From the NCBI RefSeq assembly GCF_026991495.1, contig NZ_JALXBJ010000058.1:1-47934 (forward strand): a stretch of DNA of 47,934 nt. The letters are read 5' to 3'. The notes below the pieces were generated by a model. It was not told the DNA's origin and did not search any database. It saw nothing but the letters and a program-made list of their open reading frames with translations. A program made the position numbers and the translations under genes. Of the stretch, positions 16,451 to 24,837 are shown one piece after another. The stretch is from Thermococcus sp. Lineage in GTDB: Archaea > Methanobacteriota_B > Thermococci > Thermococcales > Thermococcaceae. Positions within the stretch are counted from its first letter, which is position 1. Every line of letters begins with the position of its first letter.

Positions 16451-18052
16451 ATGATGAAAGGGAAGGATCCTGCATCGGAGCTCTTCACCAAGCTGATCGC
16501 GGCGGTCATACTGATATACTTCCTCAAGTTCTTCGGTCTGTTCTTGGCCTTCCTGATCTTCCTGTCCTTCTTCAAGAGGCTCTTCACGGAGGGCCTTGGA
16601 GAGGTGGCCAAGCCCCCGGCACCGAGACCCGGCAGGGCCGAGATCGAGGGGATCCTGAGGAGGGGGCTGATCTTGGAAGCCCCGGGCGAGCTTATCCCGG
16701 GGAGCACCGCCCTTCTCAAGGTCGGCTTCAGGAACGCCTCCCGCTACCCCCTGACGGTCGACGTTGACCTGAGGGCGCTCTCAAGGGTTGGCAGGGTCTC
16801 GCAGGGCCTTCTTCGCCTTAGGGTTGGGCCCAACGAGGGCAAGCACGTCTTCGTGAGGTTCACGCCCGGAAAAGCGGGCGAGTTCCGGGTTCCCGTCTTC
16901 GCGAGTTCTGGTGGGATCAGGGTCGGGAGGGAACTCAGACTGGTCGTTAAAGCTCCTAAAGGTAGAGAAAGGCCGAAAGAACGCTCTGAACGCGTATTTG
17001 GGACCCTTGACGAGCTCCTCTCCCGCTACCGCTCCGTTGAGCTCATCGGAAGCGGCGGCTTCGGGAGGGTTTACAGGGCGGTCAGGCCGGACGGGAGAGT
17101 TGTTGCCCTAAAGGTCCCCCACTCCCTCAACGAGAGAACCGGGAGGGCGTTTCTGCGCGAGGTCTCGGCCTGGCTCTCCCTGAAGCACAGGAACATCGTC
17201 GAGCTCTACGACGCGAACCTCTACCCCTACCCGCACATGGAGATGGAGTACTGCGACGGCTCTCTGGAGAAGCTCAGCGTCCCCCTGAGCTGGGAGGAGG
17301 CCGCTGAGATTGCCTTTGAGATAGCCGAGGGGCTGAAATACGCGCACTCTAAAGGGATCATCCACCGCGACCTTAAACCGAGCAACATCCTCCTGAAGGG
17401 AAGAACACCGAAGATAAGCGACTGGGGGCTGGCCAAGCTCATGACCGAGACGAGCACAACTTCTTCGGCCTTCACTCCCTACTACGCTGCCCCGGAGCAG
17501 ATAAGCAGGTCGAGGTTCGGCCCAACGGACGAGAGGACTGACGTCTGGCAGCTCGGCGTCCTCCTCTACTGGCTGGCCACTGGCAGGTTACCCTTCGAGG
17601 GGGAGGACTTCATTGAAGTGGCCGGGAAGATAACGATGGAAGAACCCGCTCCACCGTCTGAGATAAACCCCGAGTCAAAACCTGTCGAGCCGGTCGTAAT
17701 GAGGTGCCTCGCAAAGAGGAAGGAGGAGCGCTACGCGAGCGTTGCCGAGCTTCAGCGCGACCTCGCGGGCCTCCTGGGCGGGAAGTATTCAAGGGAGCTG
17801 GAAAGGAGCGTTGACTTCTCCCGCTCCGCCTACTACGCCGGCCAGCTGCTCCTCCTCCACCTCAAACTCGGGGACGCGAAGGAGGCGCTCAAGTACGCCC
17901 TCTCCCTGAGGAGGTACGCTAAGGGAAAGGCGAAGCGGGACTTGGAGGGGCTTATCAGGCAGCTCGAAGTGAGGATAAGCGAGGGGCTTCCGGTTCCGCC
18001 GGAGCTCGTGGAGAAAGCGGAGGTGGTGGCGCATGAGATTAGTAGTACATAA
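16451..18052 (+). CDS. Short membrane-anchored Ser/Thr kinase
   Basis: This 533-residue protein has no ectodomain. Its N-terminus is a hydrophobic hairpin (about 12-42, LIAAVILIYFLKFFGLF then LAFLIFLSFF). An Ig-like/NEW3-type beta domain (about 55-165) and a full kinase follow. Kinase motifs are GSGGFGRV starting at Gly200, VALK, HRD at 305-307, DWG at 324-326 and AAPEQ. The C-terminal 100 residues are the shared helical tail ending PPELVEKAEVVAHEI. ATG 16451 follows GGTGG at 16444-16448; GTG 16445 and ATG 16454 are alternatives. It may act as a signal relay or amplifier for the sensor kinase just upstream (27 nt away). All catalytic residues are intact. Confidence 0.9.
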   Translation: MMKGKDPASELFTKLIAAVILIYFLKFFGLFLAFLIFLSFFKRLFTEGLGEVAKPPAPRPGRAEIEGILRRGLILEAPGELIPGSTALLKVGFRNASRYPLTVDVDLRALSRVGRVSQGLLRLRVGPNEGKHVFVRFTPGKAGEFRVPVFASSGGIRVGRELRLVVKAPKGRERPKERSERVFGTLDELLSRYRSVELIGSGGFGRVYRAVRPDGRVVALKVPHSLNERTGRAFLREVSAWLSLKHRNIVELYDANLYPYPHMEMEYCDGSLEKLSVPLSWEEAAEIAFEIAEGLKYAHSKGIIHRDLKPSNILLKGRTPKISDWGLAKLMTETSTTSSAFTPYYAAPEQISRSRFGPTDERTDVWQLGVLLYWLATGRLPFEGEDFIEVAGKITMEEPAPPSEINPESKPVEPVVMRCLAKRKEERYASVAELQRDLAGLLGGKYSRELERSVDFSRSAYYAGQLLLLHLKLGDAKEALKYALSLRRYAKGKAKRDLEGLIRQLEVRISEGLPVPPELVEKAEVVAHEISST

Positions 18053-18092
18053 AACAATAATGCATAAAAGTGTAATGCATAAAACTATAATG
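18048..18092 (+). repeat. Three 15-bp iterons upstream of an ATPase gene
   Basis: Three perfectly phased units share the consensus CATAAAA-N3-TAATG (18048-18062, 18063-18077, 18078-18092), with 12 of 15 positions invariant. They begin at the stop codon of the kinase gene and end 14 nt before the ATPase start at 18107. The layout is that of an operator with three binding sites, and the AT-rich units may also contain the promoter. Confidence 0.85.
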
Positions 18093-18106
18093 CAAAGGTG
18101 ATGGAG

Positions 18107-19591
18107 ATGTTCGTGAACAGGAGGAGGGAGCTTAGAGTACTGGAGGGGGCGCTAAATGCCCTGGGGAAGGGAGAAAAGTTCAACGTAGCGGTGATAGGGC
18201 CGAGGAGGATAGGCAAGACCGAGCTGCTTTTGAAGTTTAAGGAAACCCACGAAGAGGGAGCCGGATGCGTAATTCCCTACCTCAACGTCCAGAGAACGGG
18301 GAGCGTTGAATCGTTCAAGTTCGCCTATCTGAGGGAGCTCCTCTACGAGGCGGCGAAAAAGAGGGGGTTTGATGCCGAAAGAAGCAAACTCGTGGACTGG
18401 GACGGTCTGCTCGTTCTCGGGGCGAAGCTCGGGGTTGATGGGGAAGTTACCGCGATAAAACGGGGTTCCATCGGCGAGCTCTTTGAACTGCAGGAGGAAA
18501 TCCTCAAAAAGCTCGATTTGAAAGCCATCTTTATCCTCGACGAGTTTCAAGATACTGTTAGATTCCCGAACTTCCTCGAAATCATGCGCTCCACCGTTGA
18601 AAAGCAGAAAGCAGTTGCCTACATCATCTCCGGTTCTGCCGTGAGGATGATGGAGAAGATACTGTCGCCGAAGAAGCCCTTTTTCGGGCAGTTCAGGCGG
18701 CTCTACCTTGGAGGCCTGCCAAAGGAGGACTCAATTGAGCTGGCAAAGGCGATGCTGAGCGGTGTTAAGGTGAGCAACGCCGCCCTTGAGTTGATCCACC
18801 GGCTTACGGGTGGGAATCCCTTCTACATCTCGGCCGTCTGCAGAAGACTCACTGAGGAGGGGTTTGAGAGGGTGGGAAGCAGAGAGGTTTACGTGGCATT
18901 CCTTACCGAGCTGCTGAGCGAGAGTGGCGACATCTACAGCCACCTCGACTACGTCTTCAACGAGTCGCTTTCGAGGGCCTATAAGGGAGCCGTCCACAGG
19001 GAAATACTGCTCATACTCGCAAGGGAGGAGGGGCTCACCCTCTCGGAGATATCGGAGAGACTCGGAAAGCCGAGCGGGGAAGTTTCCAACTACATGAAGT
19101 TCCTCCTGAGGACGGACCTGATAACGAAGGAAAACAAGCGCTACTACTTCACAGACAAACTCATGCGCTTCTGGCTCGGGAAAACGTACCTCGGCATAAC
19201 GGAGCTTGAGCTGAGGAGGGAAAAGCTACTTAGAGAGCTCATCGGGGAGCTTGAGGAGAAGTACCTCAAAGCCAGGACCGAGCTTGGAAAAGCGGTTGAG
19301 TTTATGGTGAGGGAGGAACTCGGGAAGCGCTTCGGGGTAAAGTTCGAGCCCTACAGGAGGGGCGACGTTGAGTTCGACGGCGTTGCCTTCGGCGAGAGAA
19401 CTTACGTCCTCGAAATAAAGTGGAGGAACAGACCCGTTGGTGCTAAGGATGTTGAAAAATTCGCGAGGAGGGCCAAAAGCGAGTTCGGGGAGCCCGTTAT
19501 GGTCATGTTCTCCCGCTCGGGCTTTACGGAAAAGGCCAGGGAGGTTGCGGAGAGGCTGGGGGTGGTGCTGGTTGGGGACAAAATGCTGTAG
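18107..19591 (+). CDS. Archaeal_ATPase with winged helix and PD-(D/E)XK-like C-terminus
   Basis: This 494-residue protein starts MFVNRRREL, typical of the family. Walker A GPRRIGKT is at 31-38, and Walker B ILDEFQ has its Asp at 145. A C-terminal winged helix (about 300-355, LSEISERLGKPSGEVSNYM) leads into a restriction-endonuclease-like fold: VEFDGVAFGE then YVLEIKW, the D...ExK signature. ATG 18107 is favoured because GGTGAT lies five nucleotides upstream; ATG 18101 is an alternative. Three 15-bp repeats precede it. Related Archaeal_ATPase/DUF234 proteins are common in hyperthermophilic archaea, with a suspected DNA-acting or defence role that has not been proved. No membrane segment is seen. 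Confidence 0.85.
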   Translation: MFVNRRRELRVLEGALNALGKGEKFNVAVIGPRRIGKTELLLKFKETHEEGAGCVIPYLNVQRTGSVESFKFAYLRELLYEAAKKRGFDAERSKLVDWDGLLVLGAKLGVDGEVTAIKRGSIGELFELQEEILKKLDLKAIFILDEFQDTVRFPNFLEIMRSTVEKQKAVAYIISGSAVRMMEKILSPKKPFFGQFRRLYLGGLPKEDSIELAKAMLSGVKVSNAALELIHRLTGGNPFYISAVCRRLTEEGFERVGSREVYVAFLTELLSESGDIYSHLDYVFNESLSRAYKGAVHREILLILAREEGLTLSEISERLGKPSGEVSNYMKFLLRTDLITKENKRYYFTDKLMRFWLGKTYLGITELELRREKLLRELIGELEEKYLKARTELGKAVEFMVREELGKRFGVKFEPYRRGDVEFDGVAFGERTYVLEIKWRNRPVGAKDVEKFARRAKSEFGEPVMVMFSRSGFTEKAREVAERLGVVLVGDKML

Positions 19592-19593
19592 AA

Positions 19594-19608
19594 AAAGTAT
19601 TATACTTT
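19594..19608. promoter_or_regulatory. Perfect 7-bp-arm palindrome before an ATPase gene
   Basis: AAAGTAT-T-ATACTTT is a perfect inverted repeat around a single central base. It lies three bases after the preceding stop and about 27 nt before the start at 19636. It looks like a dimeric operator that overlaps the promoter of the ATPase gene. Confidence 0.6.
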
Positions 19609-19635
19609 ATCAACATCATTTTGCGCGGTGGTACC

Positions 19636-20964
19636 ATGTTCGTGAACAGGAAGCGGGAGCTTGAGTTCCTCGAAAGGAAGTGGAAGGAAGGCGGCGCCCA
19701 GCTGATAATAATCTACGGGCGCCGAAGGGTGGGGAAGACCACCCTCCTGAAGGAGTTCCTGAGGGGCAGGGAGGGGGTCTACTTCTTAGCCACAGCGGAT
19801 TCAATGGGCGAGAACGTTAAAGAGCTGGCCGAAAAGTTTGCGGAACTGACAGGAAGGGGCTATTTTAAGGAGGTTAAAGATTTTGGGAGGCTCTTCCGCT
19901 ACCTCGGGGAGGAGATAAAAAACGAAAGGGTTGCCGTAGTTCTGGACGAGTTCCAGTACCTGATGGGCCTCGAGCCGGGAATTTTAAGCGTTCTCCAGAG
20001 GGCCTGGGATGAAGTCCTTAAGGATACAAAACTCTTTCTCTTGCTCTGCGGCTCCTCGGTGGGGATGATGGAGAGAACGCTTGAGTACGAGAGTCCGCTC
20101 TACGGAAGGAGGACAGGCCAGTGGAAGGTCGAGCCCTTCGACATCAAAGCCACAGCGGAGATGCTCCCCGACAGGAGCATGGAGGAGCTTGTAAAAACCT
20201 ACGCGATCTTCGGCGGCGTTCCCTTCTACCTCGATCTAATTAAGGGCCTGAGCGTTGAGGAGGCGATAAAGGGGAAAGTCCTGAGGAAGGGCGAAGTCCT
20301 CTACGAGGAGCCCGAGTTCCTCCTGAGGGAGGAGCTGAGGGAGCCGAGGGTTTACAAGCTCATCCTCAAGGGCCTCGCCCTCGGCCATGAAACCCTCGGG
20401 GAGCTGGTCAACTTCACGGGCCTCGACAGGGGAAACATCTCAAAGTACCTCGACGTCCTTGAGCGGCTCGATTTGATCGCCTACGAGCTTCCCTACGGGA
20501 GGAGGAAGAGGGGGCGCTACTACATCAGGGACAACTTCTTCAACTTCTGGTTCCGCTTCGTCTACCCCAACTTGGCCGATTTAGAGCTCGGACTGGTGGA
20601 CGAGGTGTGGGGGAAGATCGAGAAGAACCTGAACGCCTACTACGGAATGATGTTTGAGCGCCTTGTAAGGGAGATGCTCAGGCTGAGGATTCTCGACTTC
20701 GGGCAGAAGAAGGTTACAAGGTGGTGGCACAAGGGGGAGGAGATTGATGCCGTTGTGGAGCTTGAAAACGGCCTTCTCTTCGTCGAGGTGAAGTGGAGCG
20801 AGCTGAAGAAGAGGGAAGCTGAGAGAATTCTTGAAGAGCTGAAGGCGAAAGCCGGGCGCTTCGATGTGAAAAATAAGAGGTTCCTGCTCATCGCCAAGAA
20901 AATTGAGGGTAAAGGTGAGGGTATGATGGACTTAGAGGATTTGGAAAGACTCGTTAGGGGGTGA
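19636..20964 (+). CDS. Archaeal_ATPase with DUF234-type C-terminal nuclease-like domain
   Basis: This 442-residue protein has MFVNRKREL at the start, Walker A GRRRVGKT at 28-35, Walker B VVLDEFQYL near 103, a winged helix (about 245-300, LGELVNFTGLDRGNISKYL) and the typical NFFNFWFRFVYPN linker. It ends in a DUF234 domain with EIDAVVELENG and FVEVKW, the PD-(D/E)XK core. ATG 19636 has GGTGGT at 19626-19631. This is the canonical full-length architecture of the family. A palindrome precedes it. It is followed by a 27-codon ORF and the double kinase. The target (DNA, RNA or protein) is unknown. Confidence 0.87.
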   Translation: MFVNRKRELEFLERKWKEGGAQLIIIYGRRRVGKTTLLKEFLRGREGVYFLATADSMGENVKELAEKFAELTGRGYFKEVKDFGRLFRYLGEEIKNERVAVVLDEFQYLMGLEPGILSVLQRAWDEVLKDTKLFLLLCGSSVGMMERTLEYESPLYGRRTGQWKVEPFDIKATAEMLPDRSMEELVKTYAIFGGVPFYLDLIKGLSVEEAIKGKVLRKGEVLYEEPEFLLREELREPRVYKLILKGLALGHETLGELVNFTGLDRGNISKYLDVLERLDLIAYELPYGRRKRGRYYIRDNFFNFWFRFVYPNLADLELGLVDEVWGKIEKNLNAYYGMMFERLVREMLRLRILDFGQKKVTRWWHKGEEIDAVVELENGLLFVEVKWSELKKREAERILEELKAKAGRFDVKNKRFLLIAKKIEGKGEGMMDLEDLERLVRG

Positions 20965-20968
20965 AGGG

Positions 20969-21052
20969 ATGAAGTCTGTCACAATCCCAGAAACGGCTGG
21001 TGGGAAATACCGGACCGAATTTCTCAAAGAGAATGGGGGAATGCACCCATGA
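20969..21052 (+). CDS. Small ORF (27 aa) coupled to the double-kinase gene
   Basis: The ATG at 20969 follows GGGGGTGAAGGG, a strong RBS. The frame reads MKSVTIPETAGGKYRTEFLK and a few more residues. Its TGA (21050-21052) overlaps the kinase ATG at 21049 in an ATGA arrangement. The peptide matches nothing I know. Its position mirrors the small ORFs at 11673 and 27303, so a translational-coupling leader or a recombination remnant is likely. Confidence 0.4.
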   Translation: MKSVTIPETAGGKYRTEFLKENGGMHP

Positions 21053-23418
21053 CGTTCCCCCGAGAATTACTTTCCAAATATAAAGAGCCAGAGTTTATTG
21101 GAGAAGGGATTGGTACAAGTGTCTACAAGGTAAAACGGAGGAAGGACAATAAACCTGTGGCTGTCAAAATCTTTGACTTCGATTTAGAGGATAAGGCAAT
21201 GCGTAATTCCTTCTTAAAAGAGATCGAAAATTGGGTTAGGTTAGCTCACCCAAATATTGCGGAGGTGCACGATTACAGTGTTCTTCCGGTACCTTATGTG
21301 GAAATGGAGTATTACACAGAATCATTAGCTCACCTGCTGGTGCCTTTGGACATCCTAGATGCCTCATTGGTTGCCTTCGACATTGCCGAAGGCTTGAAAT
21401 ATGCTCATTCACGAGGGATAATCCATGGGAACCTTAAACCCAGTAACATCTTTCTTAAAGAGGGAGTTCCGAAGATAAGTGACTGGATTAAAATAACTCT
21501 AAAAGTTTCCACAGTGAGAACAACACCGATATTAAACATATACCATTTAGCCCCTGAAAATATACGGCCCGACAAATACGGCTACTCTGACCACAGGACA
21601 GACATCTGGCAGCTTGGAGTCATCTTTTACCGCCTCTTAACTGGAAAAACACCATTTGAAGGAAGTTTATCTGAGTTTATTGGGAACGTTGTTGACGAGA
21701 GCTATCAAATTACACCTCCCTCGAAGATTGATCCAAAGCTGGTTGAGTATGATAGACTCTTTGAGAAACTCCTAGCGAGGAGAAAAGAGGATCGCTATCA
21801 AAATATCGAGGAGTTTCAGAGAGACCTCGTTAGGACTATTGAGGGTGTACATCAGCAAAGGTTAAGAGAAAGTGGAAAGATTAGCGATCTAATTAAACAT
21901 GTCCACGAGTATTCCGTATCACTCATTTTGATGCACATGAAACTCCAGGACACAAGGGGGGCACTTCTCTATTCGACTGATCTTCTCTCCTATACTAAGG
22001 GGAGCATCAACGAAGAGATACAGGGCATCATTGATAATCTAGATTCAATAATGAAAAACGGGGACAGAATTCCGTTGGAATTGATACAGAGAGTTGAAAC
22101 CCTGCTCCACAAAGTTAGGTCACAAAAATCTAAAAAGCTTCACTTTTTAAATGTCTATAGTGGCTCTCTGCAAGAGGATATACAACTTCCTTCCCGGAGG
22201 GATATGGCATCCTCACAGGAAAGAAGACCAGAGGGGTCAATAGTTCAACCCAGCACCAGTAAGAGGTTAGATATCCCACGGGGATTTCCAGAGGAACTTT
22301 TGGAGTTATACACCAACGTTGAGCTTTTAGGTAAAGGTGGCTTCGCCCGTGTCTACAAAGCCAAGCGCAAAACAGATGAAAAGGTGGTCGCGCTTAAGAT
22401 ACCGAGGATAGACGAGAGGACGAGCAGCCTGTTCATCAAAGAAGTCGCCGCATGGTACAACCTAAACCACAAGAACATCGTCCGGCTCTACAAGGCAGAC
22501 ATCCTTCCGATTCCATACCTTGAGATGGAGTTCGTTGAAGGGGTGGAAATTGACGGGAAGCTCGTCAGAGACCTCGATGCCTATCCGAAGCCCCTCGATG
22601 AAAAGATCGCGCTGAAATTTATTGAGGGAATCGCCAGCGGTTTAGCCCACGCTCACTCAAAGGGCATCTACCACCTCGACCTCAAGCCCCTCAACGTTCT
22701 CCTAAAGAGCGACTTGACACCAAAAATTACCGACTGGGGATTGGCCAAGATAAGCGCGCGCAGTTCGCTGAGTCAGCATTATGGTTACTCCCCGCTTTAC
22801 GCCGCTCCGGAACAGCTCGACGAGGAAACCTTCGGAATGCCAGACCACAGAACAGACATCTACCAGCTCGGGCTGATATTCTATGAACTCCTCACGGGCG
22901 AGCTCCCGTATAAAGCCACTTCTCCCGGCGCCCTTGTTGGCAAAATCCTTTACTCAAAGCCCAAACCGGTCTCCGAGATTAAGCCCGAGCTCAAGAAGTT
23001 CGACGGAGTCTTTGAAAAACTCCTCGCGAAGAGAAAGGAAGACCGCTATCAGTCGGTTGATGAGTTCTTATCTGCATTGGAATCCCTTGGAAAGCTGAAG
23101 AGGGAGAAGGAAGACCTCACGAAAACCACCTTGGCGATGAAGAGGAGCAAGTCAAGGGAGGAGTTCGAGAGGCTGAAGATCAAGAGCATAAGGCAGACCG
23201 TGGCCATCGCCGTCCTCAGCGCTAAGCTCAACGACAAGGCCCTGCTCCTTGAAGCCCTCGACGACCTGCGCTTCCACACGAGGGAAAACTTTGAGGATTT
23301 GGTCAACCTCATCGCACAGGTTGAGATGCTCACCAGGGAGGGGATTCCGATAAGCGGTTCCCTGGCCGAGAAGATCGAGGTTTTAGTCAGGAGGATCGAG
23401 GGGGAGGCCCTGAGATGA
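21049..23418 (+). CDS. Tandem pseudokinase-kinase fusion
   Basis: This 789-residue cytosolic protein has two kinase domains, each followed by the shared helical tail. The N-terminal domain (about 10-275) keeps VAVK and a DW pair. It has HGN at 126-128 where HRD is expected and DWI at 145-147 in place of DWG, so its catalytic Asp is replaced by Asn. It is probably a pseudokinase. The C-terminal domain (from about 420; GKGGFARV starting at Gly428) has HLD at 542-544 and DWG at 562-564, so the catalytic Asp is present and the domain should be active. The N-terminal half is AT-rich (line 21481-21540 has 19 G+C in 60), whereas the second half is GC-rich, which suggests fusion of two sources. An allosteric regulator-plus-enzyme arrangement is likely. 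Confidence 0.88.
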   Translation: MTFPRELLSKYKEPEFIGEGIGTSVYKVKRRKDNKPVAVKIFDFDLEDKAMRNSFLKEIENWVRLAHPNIAEVHDYSVLPVPYVEMEYYTESLAHLLVPLDILDASLVAFDIAEGLKYAHSRGIIHGNLKPSNIFLKEGVPKISDWIKITLKVSTVRTTPILNIYHLAPENIRPDKYGYSDHRTDIWQLGVIFYRLLTGKTPFEGSLSEFIGNVVDESYQITPPSKIDPKLVEYDRLFEKLLARRKEDRYQNIEEFQRDLVRTIEGVHQQRLRESGKISDLIKHVHEYSVSLILMHMKLQDTRGALLYSTDLLSYTKGSINEEIQGIIDNLDSIMKNGDRIPLELIQRVETLLHKVRSQKSKKLHFLNVYSGSLQEDIQLPSRRDMASSQERRPEGSIVQPSTSKRLDIPRGFPEELLELYTNVELLGKGGFARVYKAKRKTDEKVVALKIPRIDERTSSLFIKEVAAWYNLNHKNIVRLYKADILPIPYLEMEFVEGVEIDGKLVRDLDAYPKPLDEKIALKFIEGIASGLAHAHSKGIYHLDLKPLNVLLKSDLTPKITDWGLAKISARSSLSQHYGYSPLYAAPEQLDEETFGMPDHRTDIYQLGLIFYELLTGELPYKATSPGALVGKILYSKPKPVSEIKPELKKFDGVFEKLLAKRKEDRYQSVDEFLSALESLGKLKREKEDLTKTTLAMKRSKSREEFERLKIKSIRQTVAIAVLSAKLNDKALLLEALDDLRFHTRENFEDLVNLIAQVEMLTREGIPISGSLAEKIEVLVRRIEGEALR

Positions 23419-23424
23419 GGTCAG

Positions 23425-23472
23425 TTAAGCGACCAAAATCGCTATATATTTGGTCATTTAAACGACCAGAAT
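23425..23472. promoter_or_regulatory. Operator-like repeats flanking a TATA box before an AAA ATPase gene
   Basis: TTAAGCGACCAAAAT (23425-23439) and TTAAACGACCAGAAT (23458-23472) are direct repeats matching at 13 of 15 positions. An inverted half-site, TTTGGTC (23449-23455), pairs with GACCAAA (23431-23437). The TATA-like CTATATATTT (23442-23451) lies between them. A protein bound here would block the promoter. The second repeat ends 10 nt before the start at 23483. Confidence 0.65.
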
Positions 23473-23482
23473 GGTGATTGCT

Positions 23483-24772
23483 ATGGTACAGTTAAATGAC
23501 TATCTAATGAAGCTCGCCGCCGAGCTCCCGGGCAGGTTCGACTACGCGAGGAAGCTCAGAGGGAGGTTCGTCCTCGATGAGCTTACCGAGAGGGTTGACG
23601 AATACCTTGAGGGAGGGAAGACGGGCACGGTTCTGCTCCCAGGGCTGAGGGGAACCGGCAAAACGACCCTGCTCGGCCAGCTTTACTTCCACACCCTCTC
23701 AAAAACGCCGGAGGTTATCTACATTCCAGTGGACGAGCTGAGCCTCCTTGGATTCAGCCTGTACGAGGCGGTTGGGAGATACGTTGGGCTGTTCAGGCCG
23801 GAGAGGCCGGTTATACTCCTCGACGAGGTTCACTACGATAAAAAGTGGGACTTAACTTTGAAGGTTCTCCACGACAGGATGGAGTACCTCATAATAGCCA
23901 CCGGCTCCTCCGCGCTCAGGCTGAGGGAGAGCCCCGACCTTGCGAGAAGAGCCAAACACATCGAGGTCAAGCCGCTGACGTTCCTCGAATACCTCCACCT
24001 TAGAGGAGAAAGGGTTGAGCGCACCGGGCTTGATGCCCTCTTCGAGTTCGATGAGGGTTCGCTCAGGAAGGCCCTCCGGGCGGGACTCAGGTACGGGGAG
24101 TGTGGGCGATACCTCCGCCTGGGCTCGCTCCCCCTGGCGCTTGAACTGCCGGAGAGGGAAGCCTACGAGGCCATCTTCACGCTGGTCGAGAGGATAGTTT
24201 ACAGGGATCTCAAGGAGGTCAGGAACTTCGATGCATCAACCCTCGACTCGGCTATGAGGCTCCTCTTCGTCTTAGCGAATCCGAAGGGGGAGCGCTTCAG
24301 CTACGAGAGGCTCTCGAAGACGCTCGGGGTTTCAAAGGGCACGGTGATGGAGCTGGTGAGGGCATTCGTCAGGAGTAACCTCCTCATCGAGATACCTCCA
24401 GCTGGCAGCATGGCGAAGAAGGTTAGGAAGAGCCCGAAGCTGAAGTTCCTCTCCCCCTCGATGAGGGCCTCGATACTGCATAAGTTCGAGAGGGTTGATG
24501 AAGCGGCCCTGCTTGAGGATGCTGCAGCTTTCTACCTCCACTCCGCCGGAAGGCTGGAGTACGAGCCCGGAAAAGGCGGGGCCGACTTCCTCCTTGTTAG
24601 AAACGGAAAGAGGTACGTGATAGAGGTCGGCCTCGGGAAAGACGACCGCTCCCAGGTGAGGAGGAGCATGAAGAGGCTGAAGGCGGAGAAGGGGATAGTC
24701 ATCGGGAGGGAGTTCGAGGTGGGGGATGATATACTCATGGTGCCCTGGTGGGGCTTCCTGGCGTTAATGTAA
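23483..24772 (+). CDS. AAA_14/DUF4143-like ATPase with nuclease-like C-terminus, copy 1
   Basis: This 429-residue protein has Walker A GLRGTGKT at 54-61, Walker B VILLDEVHYDKKWD near 110-123, sensor IIATGSSAL, and a winged-helix region (about 265-315). Its C-terminus has GGADFLLVRNGKRYVIEVGLG, a D-x(n)-ExG/K core like PD-(D/E)XK nucleases. ATG 23483 is preferred over 23471, because GGTGAT at 23473-23478 then serves as its RBS. The next gene is a diverged paralogue with the same layout. AAA_14/DUF4143 ATPases are widespread in archaea and bacteria without a settled function. The repeats upstream suggest self-regulation. Confidence 0.8.
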   Translation: MVQLNDYLMKLAAELPGRFDYARKLRGRFVLDELTERVDEYLEGGKTGTVLLPGLRGTGKTTLLGQLYFHTLSKTPEVIYIPVDELSLLGFSLYEAVGRYVGLFRPERPVILLDEVHYDKKWDLTLKVLHDRMEYLIIATGSSALRLRESPDLARRAKHIEVKPLTFLEYLHLRGERVERTGLDALFEFDEGSLRKALRAGLRYGECGRYLRLGSLPLALELPEREAYEAIFTLVERIVYRDLKEVRNFDASTLDSAMRLLFVLANPKGERFSYERLSKTLGVSKGTVMELVRAFVRSNLLIEIPPAGSMAKKVRKSPKLKFLSPSMRASILHKFERVDEAALLEDAAAFYLHSAGRLEYEPGKGGADFLLVRNGKRYVIEVGLGKDDRSQVRRSMKRLKAEKGIVIGREFEVGDDILMVPWWGFLALM

Positions 24773-24776
24773 AACT

Positions 24777-24824
24777 AAATTAACTAAAAAAACAAAGTTT
24801 AAGTAAATTAAAATTAACTAAAAA
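24777..24824. promoter_or_regulatory. 14-bp exact direct repeat before the second AAA ATPase gene
   Basis: AAATTAACTAAAAA occurs at 24777-24790 and again at 24811-24824, 34 bp apart. The whole 24770-24825 interval is nearly pure A/T with further TTAA words. It lies between the stop of one ATPase gene and the start of its paralogue at 24838, so it probably contains a separate promoter and operator. Confidence 0.6.
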
Positions 24825-24837
24825 TCGGTGATGGAGG

